From Bradyrhizobium sp. 200 (GTDB lineage Bacteria; Pseudomonadota; Alphaproteobacteria; Rhizobiales; Xanthobacteraceae), in the NCBI RefSeq assembly GCF_023100945.1, contig NZ_CP064689.1:3702001-3766000 (forward strand): DNA of 64,000 bases, read 5' to 3'. The notes beneath the pieces are model-generated. The model saw nothing but the letters and a program-made list of their open reading frames with translations, did not search any database and was not told where the DNA came from. Positions 56,902-64,000 of the stretch are shown in pieces. The translations under genes were made by a program, and so were the position numbers. Every line of letters starts with the position of its first letter. Within the stretch, counting starts at the first letter, position 1.

Positions 56902-58083
56902 ATGTCTTCGTCGAAATTCGACATCGTCGTCTATGGCGCCACCGGATTCACCGGCCAGCTCGTCGCCGAATATCTCGCCGCGCATTACAAGGGCGCCGCC
57001 AATTTGAAATGGGCGATGGCCGGCCGCAGCAAGGACAAGCTCGCCGCGGTCCGGGATGCAATTGGTGCGCCGGCGGAGACACCATCGATCGTCGCCGACG
57101 CCAGCGACCCGGCTTCGCTGAAAGCGATGGTGGCGCAAGCGAAGTCGGTCATCTCGACCGTCGGTCCGTATCAGCTCTACGGTTCCGACCTCGTTGCGGC
57201 CTGCGCCGCCTCCGGCACGGACTATTTCGATCTCTGCGGCGAGCCGGTCTGGATGCGCCGGATGATCGAGGCGCATGAAGCGGCGGCGAAATCGTCAGGT
57301 GCGCGGATCGTGTTTTCCTGCGGCTTCGATTCCCTGCCGTTCGAACTCGGCGTATTTTGCGCGCAGGAGGAAGCCAAGAAGGTATTCGGAGCGCCGGCCA
57401 ACCGCGTCAAGGGTCGCGTCCGCGACATGCGGGGTAAGTTTTCCGGCGGCACTGCCGCCAGCATGCGAGCTACTTTCGCAGCCGCAGCGAATGATCCAAG
57501 CATGGTGCCGCTATTGAGGAGCCCGTTCGCGCTGACGCCGGGTTTCGAAGGCCCGAAACAGCCGCCCGGCAACCGGCCGACATTCGACCAGGAACTCGAC
57601 TCCTGGACCACGCCGTTCGTGATGGCGACGATCAACACGCGCAATGTTCATCGGTCCAATCTGCTGATGGGCTTTCCGTACGGCAAGGACTTCGTCTACG
57701 ACGAGATGATGCTGACGGGGCCCGGCGAACAGGGCGAGGCCAAAGCCAAGGCCATCGCGACCGCCAATACCGCGGAAAAAATGGGCTCCGGCGTGCCGAA
57801 GCCGGGCGAGGGCCCATCAAAGGAAGAGCGCGAGAACGGCATGTATGATCTGCTGTTCGTTGCGATTGCCCCGGATGGCCGTCAGGCCCGCGCGGTAGTC
57901 AAGGGCGATCGCGATCCTGGCTACGGCTCAACGTCCAAGATGATCTCCGAATGCGCCATCTGCCTGCTGCGCGATACGTCTGACGTGCCGGCGGGCTTCT
58001 GGACGCCGGGGGCGGCGATGCAGCACAAGCTGATCAAGCGCCTGGTCGATCATGCCGGCCTGACGTTTAGCGTTGAAAAATAG
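56902..58083 (+). CDS. saccharopine-dehydrogenase-like (trans-acting enoyl reductase type) protein
   Basis: A 393-residue Rossmann-fold oxidoreductase: FDIVVYGATGFTGQLVAEYLA, AMAGRSKDKL, VISTVGPYQLYGSDLVAACAASGTDYFDLCGEP. Related to enzymes annotated as saccharopine dehydrogenase or trans-acting enoyl reductase in mycobacteria; the real substrate is unknown. AGAGGAACCG precedes the start. Confidence 0.9.
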   Translation: MSSSKFDIVVYGATGFTGQLVAEYLAAHYKGAANLKWAMAGRSKDKLAAVRDAIGAPAETPSIVADASDPASLKAMVAQAKSVISTVGPYQLYGSDLVAACAASGTDYFDLCGEPVWMRRMIEAHEAAAKSSGARIVFSCGFDSLPFELGVFCAQEEAKKVFGAPANRVKGRVRDMRGKFSGGTAASMRATFAAAANDPSMVPLLRSPFALTPGFEGPKQPPGNRPTFDQELDSWTTPFVMATINTRNVHRSNLLMGFPYGKDFVYDEMMLTGPGEQGEAKAKAIATANTAEKMGSGVPKPGEGPSKEERENGMYDLLFVAIAPDGRQARAVVKGDRDPGYGSTSKMISECAICLLRDTSDVPAGFWTPGAAMQHKLIKRLVDHAGLTFSVEK

Positions 58084-58087
58084 TACT

Positions 58088-59356
58088 TCAGGAAACTCTG
58101 GGCGGGCCCTTGAGCGCGGGATTGGTGCTTGCCTTCCAGCGTTCGGCGGCGACGAACATGCCCCACATCGTGCCCAGCATCATCCAGAAGTGCCGCCAAT
58201 GGTCGGTATCGATGATGAAACTCTCGCCGACGGTGCCGAGGAAAGCGGCGAAGATGGCCAGATAGACCGGCTGCCAGGGCACGCGCACGAACACATAGCG
58301 GAAGCTCGTCAGCACCGTGACGAAGACCAGCGCCGGATAGCAGACGCCGGAGAGCCAGCCGCCCGACATGAACGCGTTCAGGTAGGAATTGTGGGTGTCT
58401 TCGGGAAAGAAGCGGTTGAACTGCAGCGGCCCGATGCCGAATGGCAGCCCAAGCGCCATCTCCGCGCCTAGGATATGCCGGCCGAAACGGCCGAAGCGGC
58501 CCTCATCATAGCTCTGGTCGAAACTGGCGCGCTGCTTGAATAGCTGCGAGATCGAATCGAACGACAGCAGCACCACGACCAGCGCGGCAGCCAGCACCGC
58601 TACGGCCAGCGCCATGAGGATGATGCGCGACCGCTGCGACTGCGAGCGGCTGGTCAGCACCATCAGCACCAGCATGGCGGCGGAGGTGACGACGAGCATG
58701 CCCCATGCGGCGCGTGAGAATGCCAGCAGGATCGCCAGTGATATGATGCCGAAGGCGATTGCGCTGCGGAGCGATTTGCCGAGCCTGTCTGAAACGACGC
58801 TTTGCAGCGCGAACAGCGCCGGCAGGATCAGGAACGCGCCGTACACGTTGGGGTCCTTGAAGGTGCCGCGGGCGCGATCATACAGCGTCAGCAAGTCACG
58901 CCCGCCGGGGACGAGATTGAAGTAGCCGGCGATGCCGGCGAGCGCTGCGATTACGGCGCCGACGACGAGGCCGCGGCGGAGCATGTCGAGCCGCGCCGTG
59001 GTGTCCTCGGAGATGACCATTGCGAAGAAGATGACCGTAACCGCCATGTACCAGGAAGTCGCAATCCAGTTCGGCACACCGGGCCGGTCCATCACGGCGA
59101 CCGCACTGATGCTGTAGCCGATATTGATCAGGAACAGGAGCAATAGCAGCGGCACAAACACCAGCCGCATCCGCAGCCCCGTTGCGAAGAAGATCAGCGA
59201 GGCGGCAAGCGTCGCCAATTCGTAAGGGCTGGGTTCGATGAAGACGATGGCGCCGGACGCACCGACCAGCCACACCATCGCGCGCTGCAAGGCAAGCACG
59301 CCGGGCGCGGCCGTCATCGATGGTAGGGAGCCCCCGGCTGTCGCCGCATACGCCAT
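58088..59356 (-). CDS. O-antigen ligase/polymerase (Wzy/ExoQ-like)
   Basis: A 422-residue inner-membrane protein with about eleven hydrophobic segments and the Wzy/WaaL core (YDRARGTFKDPNVYGAFLILPALFAL, then LLAFSRAAWGMLVV, and the EDTHNSYLNAF histidine loop). It should polymerise or ligate the repeat units of the polysaccharide made by the neighbouring genes. GTGAG lies just before the ATG at 59356. Confidence 0.88.
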   Translation of the reverse strand: MAYAATAGGSLPSMTAAPGVLALQRAMVWLVGASGAIVFIEPSPYELATLAASLIFFATGLRMRLVFVPLLLLLFLINIGYSISAVAVMDRPGVPNWIATSWYMAVTVIFFAMVISEDTTARLDMLRRGLVVGAVIAALAGIAGYFNLVPGGRDLLTLYDRARGTFKDPNVYGAFLILPALFALQSVVSDRLGKSLRSAIAFGIISLAILLAFSRAAWGMLVVTSAAMLVLMVLTSRSQSQRSRIILMALAVAVLAAALVVVLLSFDSISQLFKQRASFDQSYDEGRFGRFGRHILGAEMALGLPFGIGPLQFNRFFPEDTHNSYLNAFMSGGWLSGVCYPALVFVTVLTSFRYVFVRVPWQPVYLAIFAAFLGTVGESFIIDTDHWRHFWMMLGTMWGMFVAAERWKASTNPALKGPPRVS

Positions 59357-59399
59357 TACAAACTCACGCAACTCAACAAACTACGGCACCATTATCCGC

Positions 59400-59475
59400 G
59401 TCATTGCGAGCGAAGCGAAGCAATCCATGCTGCCGCGCAGGGATAGATGGATTGCTTCGCTCCGCTCGCAATGAC
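59400..59475. repeat. complete short palindromic repeat
   Basis: GTCATTGCGAGCGAAGCGAA GCAATCCAT and its nearly perfect complement at the other end, spaced by 19 bases. This is the best copy in the window. It sits between the polymerase and sugar-transferase genes. Confidence 0.85.
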
Positions 59476-59492
59476 GGCGAGGTCTTCTCAAC

Positions 59493-61073
59493 TCAATACG
59501 CGTTCTCGCTCTTGGTCATCAGCGCCAATGGCGTCTTGAGCAGAATGTAGAGGTCGAACAGCACCGACCAATTCTCGATGTAATAGAGGTCGAACTCGAC
59601 GCGCTTCTGGATCTTCTCATCGGTATCGACTTCGCCGCGCCAGCCGTTGATTTGGGCCCAGCCGGTGATCCCCGGCTTGACGCGGTGGCGGGCGAAATAG
59701 CCGTCGACGGCCTCGTCGAACAGCCGGCTCTGCAGCTTGCCCTGCACGGCATGCGGGCGGGGGCCGACCAGCGAGAGGTTGCTCTTGAACACGACGTTGA
59801 AGAGCTGCGGCAATTCGTCGAGGCTGGTCTTGCGGATGAAGCGCCCGACGCGGGTGACGCGGGGGTCGTTTTTAGTCACGACCTTGGAGGCGGTCGGATC
59901 GGCCTGGTGGTGATGCATCGAGCGGAACTTGAAGACGTCGATGCGCTCGTTGTTGAAGCCGAACCGCTTCTGGCGGAACAGCACCGGCCCCGGGCTGTCG
60001 AGCTTGACCGCGAGCGCGACCAGTCCCATCACCGGCAGCGCCAGCACCAGGATCACGAAGCCGACGACGTGATCGAACAACCACTTCATCACCAGGTCCC
60101 AGTCGGTGATCGGCGCCTCGAACACGTCGAGGGTGGGCACCTTGCCGAGATAGGAATAGGAGCGCGGACGGAAGCGCAGCTTGTTGGTGTGGGCCGACAG
60201 CCGGATATCGACCGGCAGCACCCACAGCTTCTTCAGCATCTCCAGAATGCGCGTCTCGGCCGAGATCGGCAGCGCGAACAGCACGAGGTCGATCCGGGTG
60301 CGGCGCGCCAATTCGACGATGTCGTCGACCTTGCCGAGCTTGGGGCTGCCGGCGCAGGTATCCATCGCGCGGTCGTCGTTGCGGTCGTCGAAGACGCCGA
60401 GCACCTTGATGTCAGAATCATCCTGGGTCTTGAGCGCCTGGACCAGCTCTTCGCCGTTCTGGTCCGCGCCCACGATGATGGTGCGGCGATCGAGCCGGCC
60501 CTGACGGGCCCAGCCGCGAACCAGTGAGCGCAGGAACAGCCGCCCGGTCACTAGCGCCGCAAGGCCGCTGAAGAAAAACGCCGTGAGCCAGAGCCGCGAA
60601 ATTTCGCTGCCGAGCTTGACGATGAAGGATGCGCCGATGAACAGCAGGAACACGAACGCCCAGGATGAAACCATCCGGGTCATCTGGCGCAGATGGCCGC
60701 GGAAGAGCTGCACCTGATAGATATCGGCGGCCTGGAAGCAGATCACGGCCGTTGCGGCCACGCTGAAGATCGCCGTGAGAAATTCCCAGGCAAAGCCGCT
60801 GAGCGGGACGACATACGCGAAATAGAGTGCGACGCCGATCGCGCTCAGCATCGCGAAGTCGATGACGCGAACCACGCCTGCGATCACGATCGGCGAGTAG
60901 GCGCGGCCGACTTTCCGGTTGCTGACGGCAAGGGCGGCTGGAGTGAGCCTCCGGCGCCGTTCGACCTGCGGGCGTTCGGCGGTGGCGGTCATCGCGGCCG
61001 TTGCCGCGGAATCGAGCATCGAGCGAGCGTTAATCGGTTCCACTGGTCCACGTCCGTTCTGGAGCATGCACAT
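59493..61073 (-). CDS. undecaprenyl-phosphate sugar phosphotransferase
   Basis: A 526-residue WbaP/WcaJ/ExoY-family enzyme that puts the first sugar-1-phosphate on undecaprenyl phosphate. N-terminal membrane helices, a CoA-binding-like middle ([19 protein letters not shown]), and the C-terminal transferase domain with [36 protein letters not shown] and [14 protein letters not shown]. The start could be at 61073 or 61019; no good ribosome site decides it. Starts the repeat unit of the cluster. Confidence 0.92.
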   Translation of the reverse strand: MCMLQNGRGPVEPINARSMLDSAATAAMTATAERPQVERRRRLTPAALAVSNRKVGRAYSPIVIAGVVRVIDFAMLSAIGVALYFAYVVPLSGFAWEFLTAIFSVAATAVICFQAADIYQVQLFRGHLRQMTRMVSSWAFVFLLFIGASFIVKLGSEISRLWLTAFFFSGLAALVTGRLFLRSLVRGWARQGRLDRRTIIVGADQNGEELVQALKTQDDSDIKVLGVFDDRNDDRAMDTCAGSPKLGKVDDIVELARRTRIDLVLFALPISAETRILEMLKKLWVLPVDIRLSAHTNKLRFRPRSYSYLGKVPTLDVFEAPITDWDLVMKWLFDHVVGFVILVLALPVMGLVALAVKLDSPGPVLFRQKRFGFNNERIDVFKFRSMHHHQADPTASKVVTKNDPRVTRVGRFIRKTSLDELPQLFNVVFKSNLSLVGPRPHAVQGKLQSRLFDEAVDGYFARHRVKPGITGWAQINGWRGEVDTDEKIQKRVEFDLYYIENWSVLFDLYILLKTPLALMTKSENAY

Positions 61074-61158
61074 AGGAACGTGCCTGCCGGTGCGGAATTC
61101 CCCACCCCTCGGACTTACGGGACAAATCGGAAGAAACAGTTACGTTGGTAAAGAACGG

Positions 61159-62292
61159 TTAACGATTGGCAAACGCGTCGCGGTAGCCGGCAAAGACGCC
61201 CTCGACCATCGCCTTCTGCGAAAAGTGCATGAAGATTCGTTCGCGCAGCGATTTGGCCCGCTCGCGCCCCGCGGCCGGATCCTTCAGCGCGGCTTCGATT
61301 GCATCGGCCATGGCGGCGGCGTTGCTGGGAGCGAACAAGGCGTCGCCATGCGGGCCGAAAATCTCGGGAATGCCGCCGACCTTGGCGGCGACCATTGGAA
61401 TGCCGGCGGCGGCCGCTTCGATCACGACATAGGGCATTGAATCCCCGCGGGAGGGCACCACCAGCAGCGAGCCTTTGGAGAAGCCGAAGCGCGCCTTGAC
61501 GTGCCCGATGAACCGCACGGTGTCGCCGAGGCCGAGCTGTTGCACCTGGGCCTTGAGGCTTTCGCTTTCCTCGCCGTCGCCGGCGAGCGTAAGTTTCACC
61601 GGACGGCCGCCGGCGCGCAGCCGTGCCACTGCGTCGATCAAGAGGTCGGCGCCTTTGATGTGCCGGAACTCGCCGACATAGCTCAGGTCGGTGGCGTCTT
61701 CGGCCTTCACGACCGGATCGAATTCACTGGCGGTGACGCCGTTGAACACGCATCGCACCAGCCCCTTCGGCTTGCCGATGGTACGCTGATAGGTGTCGCG
61801 CGCAAAAGCGCTTTCGAACAGGAACAGGTCGGTATTGTTCATCAGCGCGCGTTCGACACGGGCATAGATGTTGCCCTTCAGCGTCGACAGCGGATAGTGC
61901 AGCGAGCCGCCATGCGGGGTGTAGACCCGGATCCTGTCGCGGGAAGCGGTTTTCAAACGCATGAAGGTGCCGGCCTTGGCGCCGTGGCCGTGCAGCACGT
62001 CCGGATTCAGCTCGCGGATCATGCGCTGGAATCGGGCCCACACCAAAAAATCGCTCGGCAGCGGTTCGCGGCGAATGGCTGTGCGGTGAACGCCGAGCTT
62101 GAGACGCGGGGCGATTTCCGCCAGCGCCTGCTCGGCGCGCTCGCCGCCGGTGAGGCTGTCGGCGATGATGCCGACGTGATGGCCGCGGTCGGCCTGGCCG
62201 TTGGCGAGATCGAGGATATGGCGGAAAATGCCGCCGACAGGCGCACGCGTGGCATGCAGGATACGAAGCGGCTGACCGTCAACCAGAGGCAT
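61159..62292 (-). CDS. GT4-family glycosyltransferase
   Basis: A 377-residue cytoplasmic GT-B transferase: HATRAPVGGIFRHILDLANGQADRGHHVG at the N-terminus and the donor site VPSRGDSMPYVVIEAAAAGIPMVAAKVGGIPEIF, with the EX7E-like spacing. It adds a sugar to the lipid-linked intermediate. Sugar unknown. Confidence 0.92.
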   Translation of the reverse strand: MPLVDGQPLRILHATRAPVGGIFRHILDLANGQADRGHHVGIIADSLTGGERAEQALAEIAPRLKLGVHRTAIRREPLPSDFLVWARFQRMIRELNPDVLHGHGAKAGTFMRLKTASRDRIRVYTPHGGSLHYPLSTLKGNIYARVERALMNNTDLFLFESAFARDTYQRTIGKPKGLVRCVFNGVTASEFDPVVKAEDATDLSYVGEFRHIKGADLLIDAVARLRAGGRPVKLTLAGDGEESESLKAQVQQLGLGDTVRFIGHVKARFGFSKGSLLVVPSRGDSMPYVVIEAAAAGIPMVAAKVGGIPEIFGPHGDALFAPSNAAAMADAIEAALKDPAAGRERAKSLRERIFMHFSQKAMVEGVFAGYRDAFANR

Positions 62293-62551
62293 GATTCAGA
62301 ACCAGCGCTCGCCGACGAGCACGAGCGCAGTAACCAGACATGGGATTCGAGCGGGTACGCTTCGCATTACTGGAGTCCTGAAAAAGTTGCCGCCCGATTA
62401 AGGCCTTTGATGGTTAACAAAAAATGACCGCGTGCAATAGCCCGTGTTTGCGGCCCGCGAAATGGGGCAAATTAACCCAGCGGCAACCATAATGAAGTGT
62501 ACTCGCGCCAGGGTTCGAGTGGACCAGCATTTGTGTCCGCGGGAGTGAGCG
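62293..62551. other. divergent promoter region of the polysaccharide cluster
   Basis: No gene. Separates the leftward transferase genes from the rightward chain-length gene, and contains TTAATTT-type A/T patches (about 62408-62416, 62470-62477). GGGAGTGAGCG ends it. Confidence 0.4.
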
Positions 62552-64000
62552 ATGCGTTTGGCGTTCTGGCGTGCAGGCAAGGACAAGCCGGTGGTGCAGC
62601 GGGCGATGGCAAGGCCTGCACCTTCGGCTCCGAAGCCCGTTGCCGCAACCGAATCCGGCGACCTCGATCTGCAGGCGCTCGGTCATGCGCTGATGCGCAA
62701 GCGAAGCTTGATCATCGTCCCGACGGTGCTGGTGCTGGTAGCGTCGCTGGCCGCGGTCAACATGATCACGCCCCGCTACAAGTCTGAAGCGCGCATCCTG
62801 ATCGATGGCCGGGAGAATGTCTTCCTGCGGCCGAGCGGCGAGCGTAGCGAGGAGCGTAATCCGCTCGACGCCGAAGCCGTCACCAGCCAGGTGCAACTGG
62901 TGCAATCGCGCGATCTGGCCCGCGAGATCATCAAGAAGAACAAGCTTGCCGAGCTCCCCGAATTCGATCCGGTGCTGCGAGGCTTCTCGCCGATCAAGTC
63001 GCTGCTGGCTCTGGTCGGCATCGGACGCGACCCGTTTTCACTGACGCCGGAAGAGCGCGTGCTGGAAGCCTACTACGAGCGTTTCACGGCCTATGCGGTC
63101 GACAAGTCCCGCGTCATCGTCGTGGACTTCCAGTCGCGCGATCCCGATCTGGCGGTGCGCGTGGCCAACTCGATCGCCGAAGGCTATCTGGTGTTGCAGC
63201 AGGATGCGCGGCAGCAGCAGGCGAAATCGGCCAGCCAGTGGCTGTCGAGCGAAATCGAGGACCTGCGCAAGAAGGTGGCTGAATCCGAATCGCGCGTTGA
63301 GGACTTCCGCTCCAGGTCGAGCCTGTTTGTCGGCACCAACAACACCACGCTGTCCAACCAGCAAATGGGCGAGATCAACACGCAGCTGAACAATGCCCGC
63401 GCATTGAAATCGGACTTGGAATCAAAGGCGCGGCTGATCAAGGAGATGCTTCAGGGCGGCAGGCCGATCGAAGCGACCGAAGTGCTCAATTCCGATTCGA
63501 TCCGTCGCATGTCCGAGCAGCGGGTGACGCTGCGCGCCCAGTTGGCCGAGCAGTCGTCGACCCTGCTCGACGGCCATCCCCGCATCAAGGAGCTGAAGGC
63601 GCAACTCGCCGATATCGATCGCCAGTTGCGCGAGGAGGCGAGCAAGATCTCGCGCTCGTTCGAGAATGACGCACGCCTCGCCAGCGGCCGGGTCGATGGC
63701 CTGACGAACAGTCTCGACCAGTCGAAGAAGCAGGCGGCTTCGAACAACGACCAAGACGTCCAGCTCCGCGCGCTTGAGCGCGACGCCAAGTCGAAGCGCG
63801 TCCAGCTGGAATCCTTTCTCGCCAAATATCGTGACGCGACCGCGCGCGAAAACATCGAGGCCACGCCGACCGATGGCCGCATCATTTCGCGCGCCACCGT
63901 TTCCAACACCCCGGCCTATCCGAAGAAGCTGCCGATCGTGTTGATCGCGACGCTGGCGACCTTGCTGCTCACCTCAGGTGCGATCGCGACCGGCGAGCTG
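62552..64000 (+). CDS. Wzz/GumC-family exopolysaccharide chain-length/export protein, 3' end missing
   Basis: 483 residues to the window edge, still open. N-terminal Wzz domain with a membrane helix (LIIVPTVLVLVASLAAVNMI, about residues 52-71), then a long helical coiled-coil region (about 240-440), and the start of the second membrane segment (LPIVLIATLATLLLTSGAIA) after the proline stretch NTPAYPKKLP. Such proteins control chain length and may end in a tyrosine-kinase domain, which would lie outside the window. Start with GGGAG at 62552. Confidence 0.9.
   Translation, partial: MRLAFWRAGKDKPVVQRAMARPAPSAPKPVAATESGDLDLQALGHALMRKRSLIIVPTVLVLVASLAAVNMITPRYKSEARILIDGRENVFLRPSGERSEERNPLDAEAVTSQVQLVQSRDLAREIIKKNKLAELPEFDPVLRGFSPIKSLLALVGIGRDPFSLTPEERVLEAYYERFTAYAVDKSRVIVVDFQSRDPDLAVRVANSIAEGYLVLQQDARQQQAKSASQWLSSEIEDLRKKVAESESRVEDFRSRSSLFVGTNNTTLSNQQMGEINTQLNNARALKSDLESKARLIKEMLQGGRPIEATEVLNSDSIRRMSEQRVTLRAQLAEQSSTLLDGHPRIKELKAQLADIDRQLREEASKISRSFENDARLASGRVDGLTNSLDQSKKQAASNNDQDVQLRALERDAKSKRVQLESFLAKYRDATARENIEATPTDGRIISRATVSNTPAYPKKLPIVLIATLATLLLTSGAIATGEL

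Overview
The window is high-GC chromosomal DNA from an alphaproteobacterium. It most resembles Bradyrhizobium or a close relative (Bradyrhizobiaceae/Nitrobacteraceae). The reasons are a GcrA regulator, an Omp2b-type alpha-porin, IHF-alpha, the nusB-thiL and plsX-fabH-ihfA-merR gene orders, and the short mosaic palindromic repeats typical of that group. This placement comes from gene content and recall, not from a search.

Layout. 1-3.9 kb: 3' part of an rsmB-type rRNA methyltransferase, a small secreted hydrolase, a cupin and guaA. 3.9-9.85 kb: an accessory insertion behind guaA. It holds a DUF4238 protein, a two-gene cassette of unknown function and a VapBC toxin-antitoxin pair set between two ~0.5 kb direct repeats. 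It ends in a second copy of the last nine guaA codons, so it looks like a genomic island that used the guaA 3' end and has lost its integrase. 10-26.5 kb: small metabolic and regulatory units, several with readable operators: YCII and RibD-like proteins, TetR with a hydrolase and DUF3313 lipoprotein, an amidase, a UbiE-like methyltransferase, LysR/aldo-keto reductase/NTF2/Atu4866, a deformylase-like protein lacking metal ligands, an XRE-MmyB regulator, a RES/Xre toxin-antitoxin pair, Rrf2 with a methyltransferase, and an MFS transporter.

26.6-42.7 kb is the conserved core: GST, glyA-nrdR-ribD-ribE-ribH-nusB-thiL (C1 metabolism, riboflavin, thiamine, transcription), a CspA cold-shock protein, a structured non-coding stretch, hppA (proton-pumping pyrophosphatase), a Bug-type binding protein, bamE, cytochrome bc1 chaperone-DUF177, plsX-fabH-ihfA-merR and tRNA-Pro(GGG). 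42.7-54 kb: a Liv-type binding protein, a tandem pair of paralogous membrane-anchored proteins of unknown function, a DapA-like aldolase, an SDR, a hydrolase-fold protein lacking its nucleophile serine, MarR, a porin, an SDR remnant, GcrA, a small RHH-like protein and a GrlR-like protein.

54-64 kb: acetamidase/formamidase, DUF218, DUF169 and a saccharopine-dehydrogenase-like reductase, then an exopolysaccharide cluster. The cluster contains an O-antigen ligase/polymerase, an undecaprenyl-phosphate sugar transferase, a GT4 glycosyltransferase and, running off the right edge, a Wzz/GumC chain-length protein. Together these start, extend, polymerise and export a surface polysaccharide.

Most open frames antisense to genes are GC-codon shadows and were left out. 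Starts were moved downstream where a Shine-Dalgarno sequence, signal peptide or family N-terminus supports it.
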